The notes beneath the pieces are model-generated. The model had not been told where the DNA came from. It ran no database searches and saw nothing but the letters and a program-made list of their open reading frames with translations. Positions 1 through 6,529 of a stretch of 8,201 nt of DNA are shown here, piece after piece. Each line of letters opens with the position of its first letter. Position 1 is the first letter of the stretch. The position numbers and the translations under genes are program-made. Source of the stretch: Betaproteobacteria bacterium (GTDB taxonomy: Bacteria > Pseudomonadota > Gammaproteobacteria > Burkholderiales > SG8-39); contig VGIE01000081.1 in NCBI GenBank assembly GCA_016867955.1, forward strand, positions 1 to 8,201, written 5' to 3'.

Positions 1-796
1 GCGCGAGCCCCTGCAGATCGGCGCCGAGATCTATGGCCACGCCGGCATCGAGAGCGACCTGGAGATCCAGCGGCTGCTGCTCGATGCCCTGGCAGACTGC
101 AGCGTGAAGGGCGTGCGCCTGGACATCGGACACGTCGGGGTGTTTCGCGCCCTGTGCCGGCATGGCGAGGTGTCCGCCGACATGGAAGCCGGCCTCCATG
201 GTCTGCTCGAGGCCAAGGATGTTCCGGCTTTGGAGGCGATGACCGCAGGGCTCGAGACCGGCATTGGCGCGGCATTGCGGGCGCTGCCGCGACTCTACGG
301 GGACGCGGGCGTGCTGAAGGAAGCGAGGCGCGCCCTGCCTGACATCCCGGAGCTGCGCGCGGCGCTGGCAGATCTTGAGCGCCTGTCGAGCGAGACACGA
401 CACCCGATCAGCATCGACCTGGCGGATTTGCGCGGCTATCAGTATCACAGCGGCGTGGTGTTCGCCGCCTACGTGCCGGGGGAGGCCAACGCCGTGGCGC
501 TGGGCGGTCGCTATGATGAGGTCGGCAAGGCCTTCGGGCGGCCACGTCCCGCAACCGGATTCAGCATGGACCTCAACGACCTGGCACGCTTTGCCCCGGT
601 TCCTCCCGACGCTGGCGCGATCCTCGCTCCCTGCATCCGCGATGCGGCGCTCGACGAGGCGGTCGGGCGCCTGCGCAGGGAGGGGCAGGTGGTGATTTCG
701 GACCTGCCCGGGCACGACAGTACCCGCGCGGAACTCGGCTGCGACCGCGAACTGGTGCGAGTGGACGGCAGGTGGCAGGTGCGCCCGCGCGCCTGA
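1..796 (+). CDS. hisZ: ATP phosphoribosyltransferase regulatory subunit HisZ (3' part)
   Basis: This is the C-terminal 264 residues of a HisZ protein; the reading frame is open from base 2 and ends at TGA 794-796, so the start lies left of the window. HisZ is a catalytically inactive paralogue of histidyl-tRNA synthetase that joins the short form of HisG to make active ATP phosphoribosyltransferase, the first step of histidine synthesis. The visible part keeps class II synthetase-like wording typical of HisZ: PLQIGAEIYGHAG near the left edge, DIGHVGVFRAL, YHSGVVFAAYVPG, then GGRYDEVGKAFGRPRPATGF followed by SMDLNDL. The expected full length is near 390 residues, so about one third is missing. 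It is followed by purA on the same strand after 171 bp, a common proteobacterial order. Family assignment is firm. A histidyl-tRNA synthetase is unlikely because the C-terminal anticodon-binding domain is absent. Confidence 0.93.
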   Translation, partial: REPLQIGAEIYGHAGIESDLEIQRLLLDALADCSVKGVRLDIGHVGVFRALCRHGEVSADMEAGLHGLLEAKDVPALEAMTAGLETGIGAALRALPRLYGDAGVLKEARRALPDIPELRAALADLERLSSETRHPISIDLADLRGYQYHSGVVFAAYVPGEANAVALGGRYDEVGKAFGRPRPATGFSMDLNDLARFAPVPPDAGAILAPCIRDAALDEAVGRLRREGQVVISDLPGHDSTRAELGCDRELVRVDGRWQVRPRA

Positions 797-803
797 GACA
801 AGA

Positions 804-830
804 GCGCCAAGCAGAATGGCCGTTTGGCGC
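804..830 (+). other. Inverted repeat just after hisZ
   Basis: GCGCCAA at 804-810 pairs perfectly with TTGGCGC at 824-830, and G811 with T823 can add a wobble pair. The loop is 11 to 13 nt. The repeat begins 8 nt after the hisZ stop. No T-run follows, so it is not a classical intrinsic terminator; it could protect the hisZ mRNA end or be part of a purA leader. Confidence 0.5.
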
Positions 831-846
831 CCCGATATAGGGGAGC

Positions 847-868
847 GCGAGGGGATGTTTCCCCTCGC
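847..868 (+). other. Perfect 9-bp hairpin with tetraloop upstream of purA
   Basis: GCGAGGGGA at 847-855 and TCCCCTCGC at 860-868 are perfect reverse complements around the loop TGTT. This is the strongest hairpin in the hisZ-purA gap. There is no T-run on either side, so neither strand gives a standard intrinsic terminator. An alternative stem (827-833 with 841-848) would compete with it. Confidence 0.6.
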
Positions 869-967
869 ACTGTCAGGGTGCCAGGCCGCAGAGCGGCGCG
901 CATGGCAGGCCTCAGGCGCCTGGCGGCGGAGCGAAGCAGGATAATGGCATCGGAACAGGCAGGACGT

Positions 968-2284
968 ATGGCACGCAATGTAGTGGTGATTGGCACCCAG
1001 TGGGGTGATGAGGGCAAGGGCAAGATCGTCGACTGGCTGACCGACCACGCCGAGGGCGTGGTGCGCTTCCAGGGCGGCCACAATGCCGGGCATACGCTCG
1101 TCATAGGCGGCCGCAAGACGGTGCTGCATCTGGTGCCCTCGGGCATCCTGCGCGAATCGGTGCGCTGCTACATCGGCAACGGCGTGGTGCTGTCGCCCGC
1201 GGCCCTGGTCGAGGAAATGGACGAACTGGCTGCCGCGGGCGTGCGCCTGGCGGACCGTCTCCACTTGTCCGAAGCCTGCCCGCTGGTGCTGCCGTATCAC
1301 GCCGCGCTCGACGTTGCGCGCGAGTTGAAGCGCGAGAGTACGCGTGGCGGCGAGAAGATCGGCACCACCGGCCGCGGCATCGGCCCGGCCTACGAGGACA
1401 AGGTGGCGCGGCGCGCCATCCGCCTCCAGGACCTGCTCGTCCCGGCCCGTTTCGAGGCCAAGCTGGCGGAGCTGCTCGACTATCACAATTTCGTCCTGAC
1501 CCGATACCTCGGCGCGCCTGCAGTCGACTTCAACGCGGTGCGTGACGAGGCCCTGGGCCTGGCGGGCCGCCTGGCGCCGCTGGTCACCGATGTGCCGCGC
1601 GCGCTGTATGAGGCCAGCCGCGACGGCAGGAGCCTGCTGTTCGAGGGCGCGCAGGGCACGCTGCTCGACATCGATCACGGCACCTATCCCTTCGTTACCT
1701 CGAGCAACTGCGTGGCCGGCGCGGCTGCGGCGGGCGCCGGCGTCGGCCCGCAGATGCTGCATTACGTGCTGGGCATTACCAAGGCCTACACTACCCGTGT
1801 CGGCTCGGGACCGTTTCCGACCGAGCTCGAAGACGATACCGGGAACATGCTGCGCGCGCGCGGCAATGAATTCGGCGCCACCACCGGTCGCCCGCGGCGC
1901 TGCGGCTGGTTCGATGCCGCGGCGATGAAGCGCTCCATCCAGATCAACGGTGTCTCCGGCCTATGCGTCACCAAGCTCGATGTCATGGATGGCATGGAAG
2001 AGGTGCAAGTATGCGTCGGCTACCGCGTCGACGGCAGGTTGTGCGACCTTCTGCCGGTCGGTGCAGAGGACACCGCGCGCTGCGAGCCTGTGTACGAGAC
2101 CCTGCCGGGCTGGCAGGGCAGCACCGTGGGAATCCGCGACGACGACGGACTGCCTGCGGAGGCGTGCCGTTACCTGGAGCGCATCGAGGACATCCTCGGC
2201 GTGCCGATCGACATGATCTCCACCGGACCTGACCGTGATGAAACCATTGTGCGTCGACACCCCTTCGCGCAGGAGGAAAGCTGA
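968..2284 (+). CDS. purA: Adenylosuccinate synthetase PurA
   Basis: PurA joins IMP and aspartate using GTP to give adenylosuccinate, the first committed step from IMP to AMP, in the cytoplasm. The protein has 438 residues from ATG 968; the family is usually about 430. Seen in order: the N-terminal GTP loop GTQWGDEGKGK at residues 9-19, with Asp14 as the expected catalytic aspartate; GGHNAGHT at 36-43, with His42 as the expected catalytic histidine; IMP-site GTTGRGIGPAYEDK; FEGAQGTLLDIDHGTYPFVT; TTRVGSGPFPTE; TGRPRRCGWFD; TKLDVMDG; and C-terminal STGPDRDETI. I chose ATG 968 (MARNVVVIG) because PurA proteins normally begin this close to the GTP loop. An in-frame ATG at 944 adds 8 residues, and both have an AGGA element 2-3 nt upstream, so 944 cannot be excluded. 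It is probably co-transcribed with the phosphoribosyltransferase gene 29 bp downstream. Confidence 0.97.
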   Translation: MARNVVVIGTQWGDEGKGKIVDWLTDHAEGVVRFQGGHNAGHTLVIGGRKTVLHLVPSGILRESVRCYIGNGVVLSPAALVEEMDELAAAGVRLADRLHLSEACPLVLPYHAALDVARELKRESTRGGEKIGTTGRGIGPAYEDKVARRAIRLQDLLVPARFEAKLAELLDYHNFVLTRYLGAPAVDFNAVRDEALGLAGRLAPLVTDVPRALYEASRDGRSLLFEGAQGTLLDIDHGTYPFVTSSNCVAGAAAAGAGVGPQMLHYVLGITKAYTTRVGSGPFPTELEDDTGNMLRARGNEFGATTGRPRRCGWFDAAAMKRSIQINGVSGLCVTKLDVMDGMEEVQVCVGYRVDGRLCDLLPVGAEDTARCEPVYETLPGWQGSTVGIRDDDGLPAEACRYLERIEDILGVPIDMISTGPDRDETIVRRHPFAQEES

Positions 2285-2317
2285 GTCGTGAAGATGAACC
2301 GCAGGAATCTGGCATGA
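2271..2317 (+). other. Candidate coupling mini-ORF between purA and the phosphoribosyltransferase
   Basis: A consensus AGGAGG at 2271-2276, inside the last codons of purA, is followed 11 nt later by GTG 2288. That opens a 9-codon frame (MKMNRRNLA) ending in TGA 2315-2317, which overlaps the next gene's ATG 2314 as ATGA. This could couple translation of the phosphoribosyltransferase to purA. It may equally be chance, since the downstream gene has its own AGGA at 2303-2306. Confidence 0.25.
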
Positions 2318-2811
2318 GTTCGCACCTGCACGTCAGCTGGGACCAATACAATGTGGCGATCGAGCGCCTGGCCGCCGGGCTGCGCGACTCGGGCTGGAAG
2401 TTCAACCAGATCATCTGTATTGCCCGTGGCGGCATGCGCGTCGGCGACGTGTTGTCGCGCCTGTTCAATGTGCCGCTGGCGATCATTGCCACGCGCTCCT
2501 ACACCGGCGAAGCCGGCACCGAGCGCGGCGAGATCACCGTGGCGCGGCATATCAGCATGACCACCGATGCGCTGGGCGACCAGGTGCTGCTGGTGGACGA
2601 CCTGGTGGATTCGGGCATCACGCTGGACGTCGTGCGCCGGCACCTGCTGGGCGATTACCCGGAGATCAAGACGGTACGCACGGCGGCGATCTGGTACAAG
2701 GCCTGCTCGAACGTGGTGCCGGATTATTACGCCAGCTACCTCCCTGAAAGCCCGTGGATTCACCAGCCATTCGAGAAGTACGACACCATGTCGCCCGATG
2801 ACATCGGATGA
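2314..2811 (+). CDS. Purine-type phosphoribosyltransferase (xanthine/hypoxanthine-guanine PRTase-like)
   Basis: A 165-residue type I phosphoribosyltransferase. These enzymes use PRPP to convert a free base to its nucleotide. The PRPP-binding motif VLLVDDLVDSGIT is at residues 91-103 and is close to textbook. CIARGGM at 35-41 fits the pyrophosphate loop, residues 61-80 (RSYTGEAGTERGE region) the flexible active-site loop, and the C-terminal WYKACSNVVPDYYAS...SPWIHQPFE part resembles the hood of xanthine/guanine-type enzymes. The length fits that group. ATG 2314 has AGGA at 2303-2306, 7 nt upstream. The place directly after purA suggests purine salvage feeding the same IMP/XMP/GMP pools. The exact base specificity cannot be read from the sequence, so I give no symbol; gpt- or hpt-like activity are both possible. 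Confidence 0.87.
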   Translation: MSSHLHVSWDQYNVAIERLAAGLRDSGWKFNQIICIARGGMRVGDVLSRLFNVPLAIIATRSYTGEAGTERGEITVARHISMTTDALGDQVLLVDDLVDSGITLDVVRRHLLGDYPEIKTVRTAAIWYKACSNVVPDYYASYLPESPWIHQPFEKYDTMSPDDIG

Positions 2812-2901
2812 GCAGTTGGCCTGAACGATGCGCGTGCGGGCGAAGCGGACCTGCGCAAACCGCGTGGAGCAGGAGCATCATTCTCGGTATTGCGGGAAGG
2901 A

Positions 2902-2920
2902 CGCGGGCCAAGGCCCTGCG
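2902..2920 (-). terminator. Possible tRNA-Leu terminator hairpin
   Basis: CGCGGGC (2902-2908) pairs with GCCC (2913-2916) and GCG (2918-2920), leaving T2917 as a bulge and CAAG as the loop. It lies 8 nt beyond the tRNA 3' CCA in the direction of tRNA transcription. On the - strand it is followed by a pyrimidine-rich stretch (TCCTTCCC), not a clear U-run, so intrinsic termination is only suggested. Confidence 0.35.
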
Positions 2921-2928
2921 AGTACATA

Positions 2929-3015
2929 TGGTGCCGAGGAAGGGACTCGAACCCCCACAGTGTTGCCACCGCCAGGACCTGAACCTGGTGCGTCTACCAA
3001 TTCCGCCACCTCGGC
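2929..3015 (-). tRNA. tRNA-Leu (anticodon CAG)
   Basis: On the - strand this 87-nt segment folds as a complete class II tRNA. The acceptor arms GCCGAGG (3015-3009) and CCTCGGC (2939-2933) pair perfectly, followed by A and an encoded CCA. The anticodon arm is CCAGG-TTCAGGT-CCTGG, giving anticodon CAG, which reads CUG leucine codons. The long variable arm CGGTG-GCAA-CACTG is typical of tRNA-Leu, and the T-arm is GGGGG-TTCGAGT-CCCTT with two G-U pairs. The D-arm region GGCGGAATTGGTAGAC is the usual leucine type. The gene is opposite in direction to all its protein-coding neighbours and has its own promoter near the rnr start. CUG is likely the dominant leucine codon in this GC-rich genome. Confidence 0.97.
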
Positions 3016-3018
3016 GTA

Positions 3019-3035
3019 TGCTGCAAAGAGCAGCA
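3019..3035 (-). other. Hairpin in the pre-tRNA-Leu leader
   Basis: TGCTGC at 3019-3024 and GCAGCA at 3030-3035 form a 6-bp stem with a 5-nt loop. It ends 3 nt before the mature tRNA 5' end, so it would lie in the leader removed by RNase P. It could affect precursor processing or folding; no function is shown by the sequence itself. Confidence 0.4.
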
Positions 3036-3048
3036 CGAAGAGGGGTGA

Positions 3049-3076
3049 ATTCTACCTGAAAGCCTCACGATGACAA
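3049..3076 (-). promoter_or_regulatory. Sigma70 promoter of tRNA-Leu, overlapping the rnr start codon
   Basis: On the - strand TTGTCA (3076-3071; 5 of 6 match to the -35 consensus) and TAGAAT (3054-3049; 5 of 6 match to the -10 consensus) are separated by 16 bp. Transcription would start near 3042, giving a leader of roughly 27 nt before the tRNA at 3015. The -35 hexamer covers bases 2 and 3 of the rnr ATG (3070-3072). Hexamers and spacing are seen directly; promoter activity is inferred. Confidence 0.65.
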
Positions 3077-5637
3077 AATCCACAGGCCTGCGCGGCAGGG
3101 ATCCATATCTTGCGCGCGAAAGCGAGCGCTACGACGTGCCGCTTCCCAGCCGGGAATTCATTCTTTCAACGCTGGTCGAAGCCGGCGCGCCGCTGGATGA
3201 GAGTGAACTGGGCAGGCTGCTCGGCATCCGGCGCGGCGAACTTGACGCATTCTCAAAGCGGCTTGGCGCCATGGAGCGCCAGGGCCAGATCCTGAGGAAC
3301 CGCAAGGGCGCGATCCTCGTGGCCCGCAAGATCGACCTGGTGGCGGGCCGTGTGGCGGGGCATCCCGACGGCTTCGGCTTCGTGATCGCCGAGGAAGGCG
3401 GTGACGATTTCTATCTCAACGCGCGTGAAATGCGCAAGGTCCTGCACGGCGACCGTGTCATGGTGCGCGAGTCGGGTTTCGACCGGCGCGGCAGGCGGGA
3501 GGGAGAGATCATCGAGGTCATCGAGCGTGCGCACGCCACGCTGGTGGGGCGGCTGCAGAGCGAGCATGATTTCTCCTACGTGACGCCGGCCGACCGCAAG
3601 ATCAGCCAGCGCATCGCCATCCCGCGTGGCGAGGAGCACGGCGCCGATCCCGGCGAAATCGTGGTGGTCGAGATCGTCGCCCAGCCCGACGCCAACCGCC
3701 AGCCTATCGGCCGCGTGGTGGAGGTGCTCGGCCACGCCACCGATCCTGGCATGGAAATCGAGATTGCGCTGCGCAAGCACGCGCTGCCCTTCGAGTTTTC
3801 CGCCAGGGCCCGCGCGCAGGCCGCCAGGATCTCGCCCACCGTGCGCAAATCCGACATGGACGGTCGCACCGACCTGCGAGAGATGCCGCTGGTCACCATC
3901 GATGGGGAGACCGCGCGCGACTTCGATGACGCCGTGTGGGCCGGACGCGAAGGCAAGGGTTACCGGCTGGTGGTGGCAATTGCCGATGTCAGCCACTACG
4001 TGCGCCCGGGCGATGCGCTCGACCAGGACGCCCTCGAGCGCGGCACCTCGGTGTACTTTCCCCGTCGCGTCATCCCCATGCTGCCGGAAAAGCTGTCCAA
4101 CGGCCTGTGCTCGCTGAATCCCGACGTCCACCGCCTGTGCATGGCCTGCGACATGGCCGTAGGCCCGAACGGCGATATCAAGCGCTACGAGTTCTATCCG
4201 GCCGTCATGCGCTCCAAGGCGCGGCTGACCTACAACCGCGTATGGGAGGCGCTGGAAGCGCCGGATGGCGCGACAGCCCGCGAACTGGGCCCGCTGCTGC
4301 CGCGCCTGCAACTGCTCCACGAGCTGTTCGGCCACCTGCTCAAGGCACGCCAGCGCCGCGGCGCCATCGACTTCGAGACCGTCGAGACGCAGATCGTCTT
4401 TGACGACAAGGGCAAGATCGAGCGGATCGTGCCGGTGCATCGCAACGACGCGCACCGGCTGATCGAGGAGTGCATGCTCGCGGCCAACGTCTGCGCCTCG
4501 GACTTCCTGGGCGCGGCCGGGCACCCGGCGCTGTACCGCGTCCACGAGGGGCCCACGGAAGTGAAGCTGGCGGCGCTGCGCGAATTCCTCAAGGAGTTCG
4601 GCCTGCACCTGCAGGGCGGCGATGAGCCACACGCAAAGGACTATGCCAAGCTGCTCGAGTCCATCAGGCAGCGGCCGGACATCCAGCTGCTGCAGACCGT
4701 GCTGCTGCGCTCGCTGCAGCAGGCGCAGTACAGCCCGGAAAACGTCGGGCACTTTGGACTGGCCTACGAGTCCTACACCCATTTCACCTCGCCGATCCGG
4801 CGCTATCCCGATCTCGTCGTCCATCGTGCCATCAAGGCGGTGCTGAAGGGCGAACGCTACAAGCCGGGCAACTGGAAGGACCTCGGCGCGCATTGCTCGC
4901 AGGTCGAGCGGCGTGCCGACGAGGCCACGCGCGAGGTCGAGAACTGGCTGAAGTGCTACTACATGCGCAACCGCGTCGGCGACGAGTTCGACGGCGTGAT
5001 CGCCGGCGTGGCCAGCTTCGGCATGTTCGTGGCGCTGGATGGGGTCTACGTCGAGGGCATGGTGCATGTGTCGGAACTCGGTAGCGACTATTTCCATTTC
5101 GATGCCGCCAAGCACCAGTTGCTAGGCGAGCGCACCGGCCAGCGCTACCGGCTGGCCGATCGCGTGCGCGTGCGCATCGCGCGGGTGGACCTGGATACGG
5201 GCCGCATCGAGTTCGTTCTGGCGGAGTTCCCGTCGGGCGCAGGCCGAGTGGCCTCGGGCACGCGGGCGGCCCGCGCGGGCACTGCTGATCGTGGCGAGGG
5301 AGGCGACGCCCGGGGCGCCGCACGCAGGAGCGCAGAGCACCACGGGAGCGATACGCCGGCCAGGTCCGGCAAACGCGACAAGGTCGGCCAAGAGGAGAAG
5401 GCGGGCAAGGGCGGCATCGAAGACAGGCGCGATAGGGGCGGCAAGCGCGCGGCGCGCGGCAGGGGCGACTACATGCCCATGGAGATCGGCGTGCGCAGCA
5501 GTGCCGCCCGGCCCAAGGGCCCCAGGCGCGGGCCGGCAGCGCCTGGCGAAGGCACCGCGGATGCCGCGAGCGTGGTCAGGGTGGAGCGGGGCGAGAGCAG
5601 GCTGCCGACCATCCTGCGCCGCAGGATCCCGAAATGA
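3070..5637 (+). CDS. rnr: Ribonuclease R (3'-5' exoribonuclease)
   Basis: RNase R degrades structured RNA processively from the 3' end and takes part in rRNA quality control, mRNA decay and trans-translation. The protein has 855 residues, against about 813 in E. coli. Domains in order: N-terminal winged helix (about 24-80, beginning PSREFIL), two cold-shock/OB domains (about 90-250, with HPDGFGFV and LHGDRVMV), the RNB catalytic domain (about 265-590), an S1 domain (about 637-717) and a 138-residue basic tail. The metal-binding motif IDGETARDFDDA at 277-288 supplies Asp278, 284, 286 and 287. HFTSPIRRYPDL at 571-582 is the conserved arginine motif near the active site. ATG 3070 fits the family N-terminus (few residues before PSREFIL), although no good Shine-Dalgarno sequence precedes it. 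The stop overlaps the rlmB start as ATGA, so the two are surely one transcription unit. Confidence 0.97.
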   Translation: MTKSTGLRGRDPYLARESERYDVPLPSREFILSTLVEAGAPLDESELGRLLGIRRGELDAFSKRLGAMERQGQILRNRKGAILVARKIDLVAGRVAGHPDGFGFVIAEEGGDDFYLNAREMRKVLHGDRVMVRESGFDRRGRREGEIIEVIERAHATLVGRLQSEHDFSYVTPADRKISQRIAIPRGEEHGADPGEIVVVEIVAQPDANRQPIGRVVEVLGHATDPGMEIEIALRKHALPFEFSARARAQAARISPTVRKSDMDGRTDLREMPLVTIDGETARDFDDAVWAGREGKGYRLVVAIADVSHYVRPGDALDQDALERGTSVYFPRRVIPMLPEKLSNGLCSLNPDVHRLCMACDMAVGPNGDIKRYEFYPAVMRSKARLTYNRVWEALEAPDGATARELGPLLPRLQLLHELFGHLLKARQRRGAIDFETVETQIVFDDKGKIERIVPVHRNDAHRLIEECMLAANVCASDFLGAAGHPALYRVHEGPTEVKLAALREFLKEFGLHLQGGDEPHAKDYAKLLESIRQRPDIQLLQTVLLRSLQQAQYSPENVGHFGLAYESYTHFTSPIRRYPDLVVHRAIKAVLKGERYKPGNWKDLGAHCSQVERRADEATREVENWLKCYYMRNRVGDEFDGVIAGVASFGMFVALDGVYVEGMVHVSELGSDYFHFDAAKHQLLGERTGQRYRLADRVRVRIARVDLDTGRIEFVLAEFPSGAGRVASGTRAARAGTADRGEGGDARGAARRSAEHHGSDTPARSGKRDKVGQEEKAGKGGIEDRRDRGGKRAARGRGDYMPMEIGVRSSAARPKGPRRGPAAPGEGTADAASVVRVERGESRLPTILRRRIPK

Positions 5638-6377
5638 AGCTGGCGCGCACCGTGTTCGGCTTCCATGCCGTGCTGGCGCGCCTGCGCGCCGACCCGAAGT
5701 CGGTGCAGGAAATCTTCCTCGACGAGGCGCGCGACGACGCACGCGCGCGCGACCTGGTCAAGGCGTCCGAGGCGGCCGGCGTGCGACTCATGCGCGTGCC
5801 CGCGCAGCGCATCGACGGCATGCAGGGGGGCGGGCGCCATCAGGGCGTGCTGGCGCGTGTCGAGTTGCTGGCCATGCCGAAGACGCTGGATGACCTGCTC
5901 GACGAAGTGAACGGCCCGCCCATGCTGCTGGTACTCGACGGCATCACCGACCCGCACAACCTCGGCGCCTGCCTGCGCGTGGCCGACGCCGTTGGGGTGC
6001 ATGCGGTGGTGGCGCCCAAGGACCGCGCCGCCGGCATCAACGCCACGGTGTCCAAGGTCGCCAGCGGGGCTGCCGAAACCGTGCCCTACTACATGGTGAC
6101 CAACCTCGCCCGCACGCTGAACGAATTGAAGGAACGCGGCATCTGGGTGGTCGGCACTGACGAGCGCGCAGACAAGAGCCTGTACCAGGCCGGCATCCCG
6201 GAGGCGGTGGCCTGGGTGCTGGGCGCCGAAGGCGAGGGCATGCGCCGGCTCACGCGCGAGCGCTGCGACCTGCTGGTGAAGATCCCCATGCTGGGCGGCG
6301 TGGCCAGCCTTAATGTGTCCGTCGCCAGCGGCATCTGCCTGTTCGAGTCGGTACGGCGGCGCCTGCAGGACCTCTGA
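5634..6377 (+). CDS. rlmB: 23S rRNA (guanosine-2'-O-)-methyltransferase RlmB
   Basis: RlmB is a SPOUT (TrmH/SpoU) family enzyme that methylates the 2'-OH of G2251 in 23S rRNA (E. coli numbering) using SAM. The protein has 247 residues; E. coli RlmB has 243. The N-terminal substrate-binding domain opens with VFGFHAVLARL and includes the RHQGV signature. The three SPOUT motifs follow: DGITDPHNLGA at 102-112, with Asn109 and the adjoining ACLRVADA; LGAEGEGM at 196-203; and LNVSVASGI at 226-234, with the conserved Asn227. The last two form the trefoil-knot SAM pocket. Its ATG overlaps the rnr stop (ATGA), with AGGA at 5623-5626, 7 nt upstream, inside rnr. The rnr-rlmB pair is conserved in Beta- and Gammaproteobacteria, which supports RlmB over the related TrmH tRNA methyltransferase. 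Confidence 0.96.
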   Translation: MKLARTVFGFHAVLARLRADPKSVQEIFLDEARDDARARDLVKASEAAGVRLMRVPAQRIDGMQGGGRHQGVLARVELLAMPKTLDDLLDEVNGPPMLLVLDGITDPHNLGACLRVADAVGVHAVVAPKDRAAGINATVSKVASGAAETVPYYMVTNLARTLNELKERGIWVVGTDERADKSLYQAGIPEAVAWVLGAEGEGMRRLTRERCDLLVKIPMLGGVASLNVSVASGICLFESVRRRLQDL

Positions 6378-6388
6378 GCCGGCATTTC

Positions 6389-6404
6389 GCGGCCATCCGG
6401 CCGC
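6389..6404 (+). terminator. Possible rnr-rlmB terminator hairpin
   Basis: GCGGCC (6389-6394) and GGCCGC (6399-6404) form a perfect GC-only 6-bp stem around the loop ATCC, 11 nt after the rlmB stop. Only two T residues follow before GGG, so intrinsic termination would be weak; Rho-assisted ending or 3' end protection are alternatives. Confidence 0.4.
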
Positions 6405-6430
6405 TTGGGCCGGGGCTCGGTGACGATGCC

Positions 6431-6500
6431 ATTTATACTGACATACTAGAAAAAGAGTATCTACGGACTGTACCTGTACACGGGTAATACTAACTTAGTG
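6431..6500. other. AT-rich island between the converging operons
   Basis: Of these 70 bases 25 are G or C (36%), against clearly GC-rich flanks. ATACT occurs at 6435-6439, 6443-6447 and 6487-6491, and its complement AGTAT at 6456-6460. CTGTAC is repeated in tandem at 6468-6473 and 6474-6479. TACCTGTACACGGGTA (6471-6486) is an imperfect palindrome. There is no gene in it. It separates the conserved rlmB end from the accessory - strand genes. Confidence 0.55.
6449..6491 (-). terminator. Possible terminator of the P450-methyltransferase operon
   Basis: Read on the - strand, AGTAT (6491-6487) and ATACT (6460-6456) bracket an imperfect inner stem, and the outer arm is followed at once by CTTTTTCT (6455-6448). 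The T-run after a stem is what an intrinsic terminator needs, but the outer stem is only 5 A/T-rich pairs with a large loop, so it may be weak or fortuitous. Confidence 0.33.
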
Positions 6501-6529
6501 TTCCGCTGTGTGGCCTGTGTTCGGTGCGT

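Noticed and set aside
824..967. N-terminal extension of PurA from upstream ATG 824
   Set aside because: The extra residues are Arg/Ala-rich, cross the hairpin region, and are not found in PurA proteins, which begin just before the GTP loop.
2170..2763. A 197-codon open frame on the - strand over the phosphoribosyltransferase gene
   Set aside because: It is antisense to a gene with a clear PRPP-binding motif and shows no family features of its own.
2812..2928. A small gene between the phosphoribosyltransferase and the tRNA
   Set aside because: Open frames here run through the tRNA gene and lack coding features. Apart from the hairpin at 2902-2920 I see nothing.
3253..5115. A 620-codon open frame on the - strand, antisense to most of rnr
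   Set aside because: It has no recognisable domain and is His/Asp/Val/Ala-rich as expected of the antisense frame of a GC-rich gene. The + strand clearly encodes RNase R with all catalytic motifs.
6472..6485. LuxR-type (lux box) operator at ACCTGTACACGGGT
   Set aside because: It shares ACCTGTA with known boxes but is too short, imperfect in symmetry, and not in front of any gene start; both flanking genes end here.
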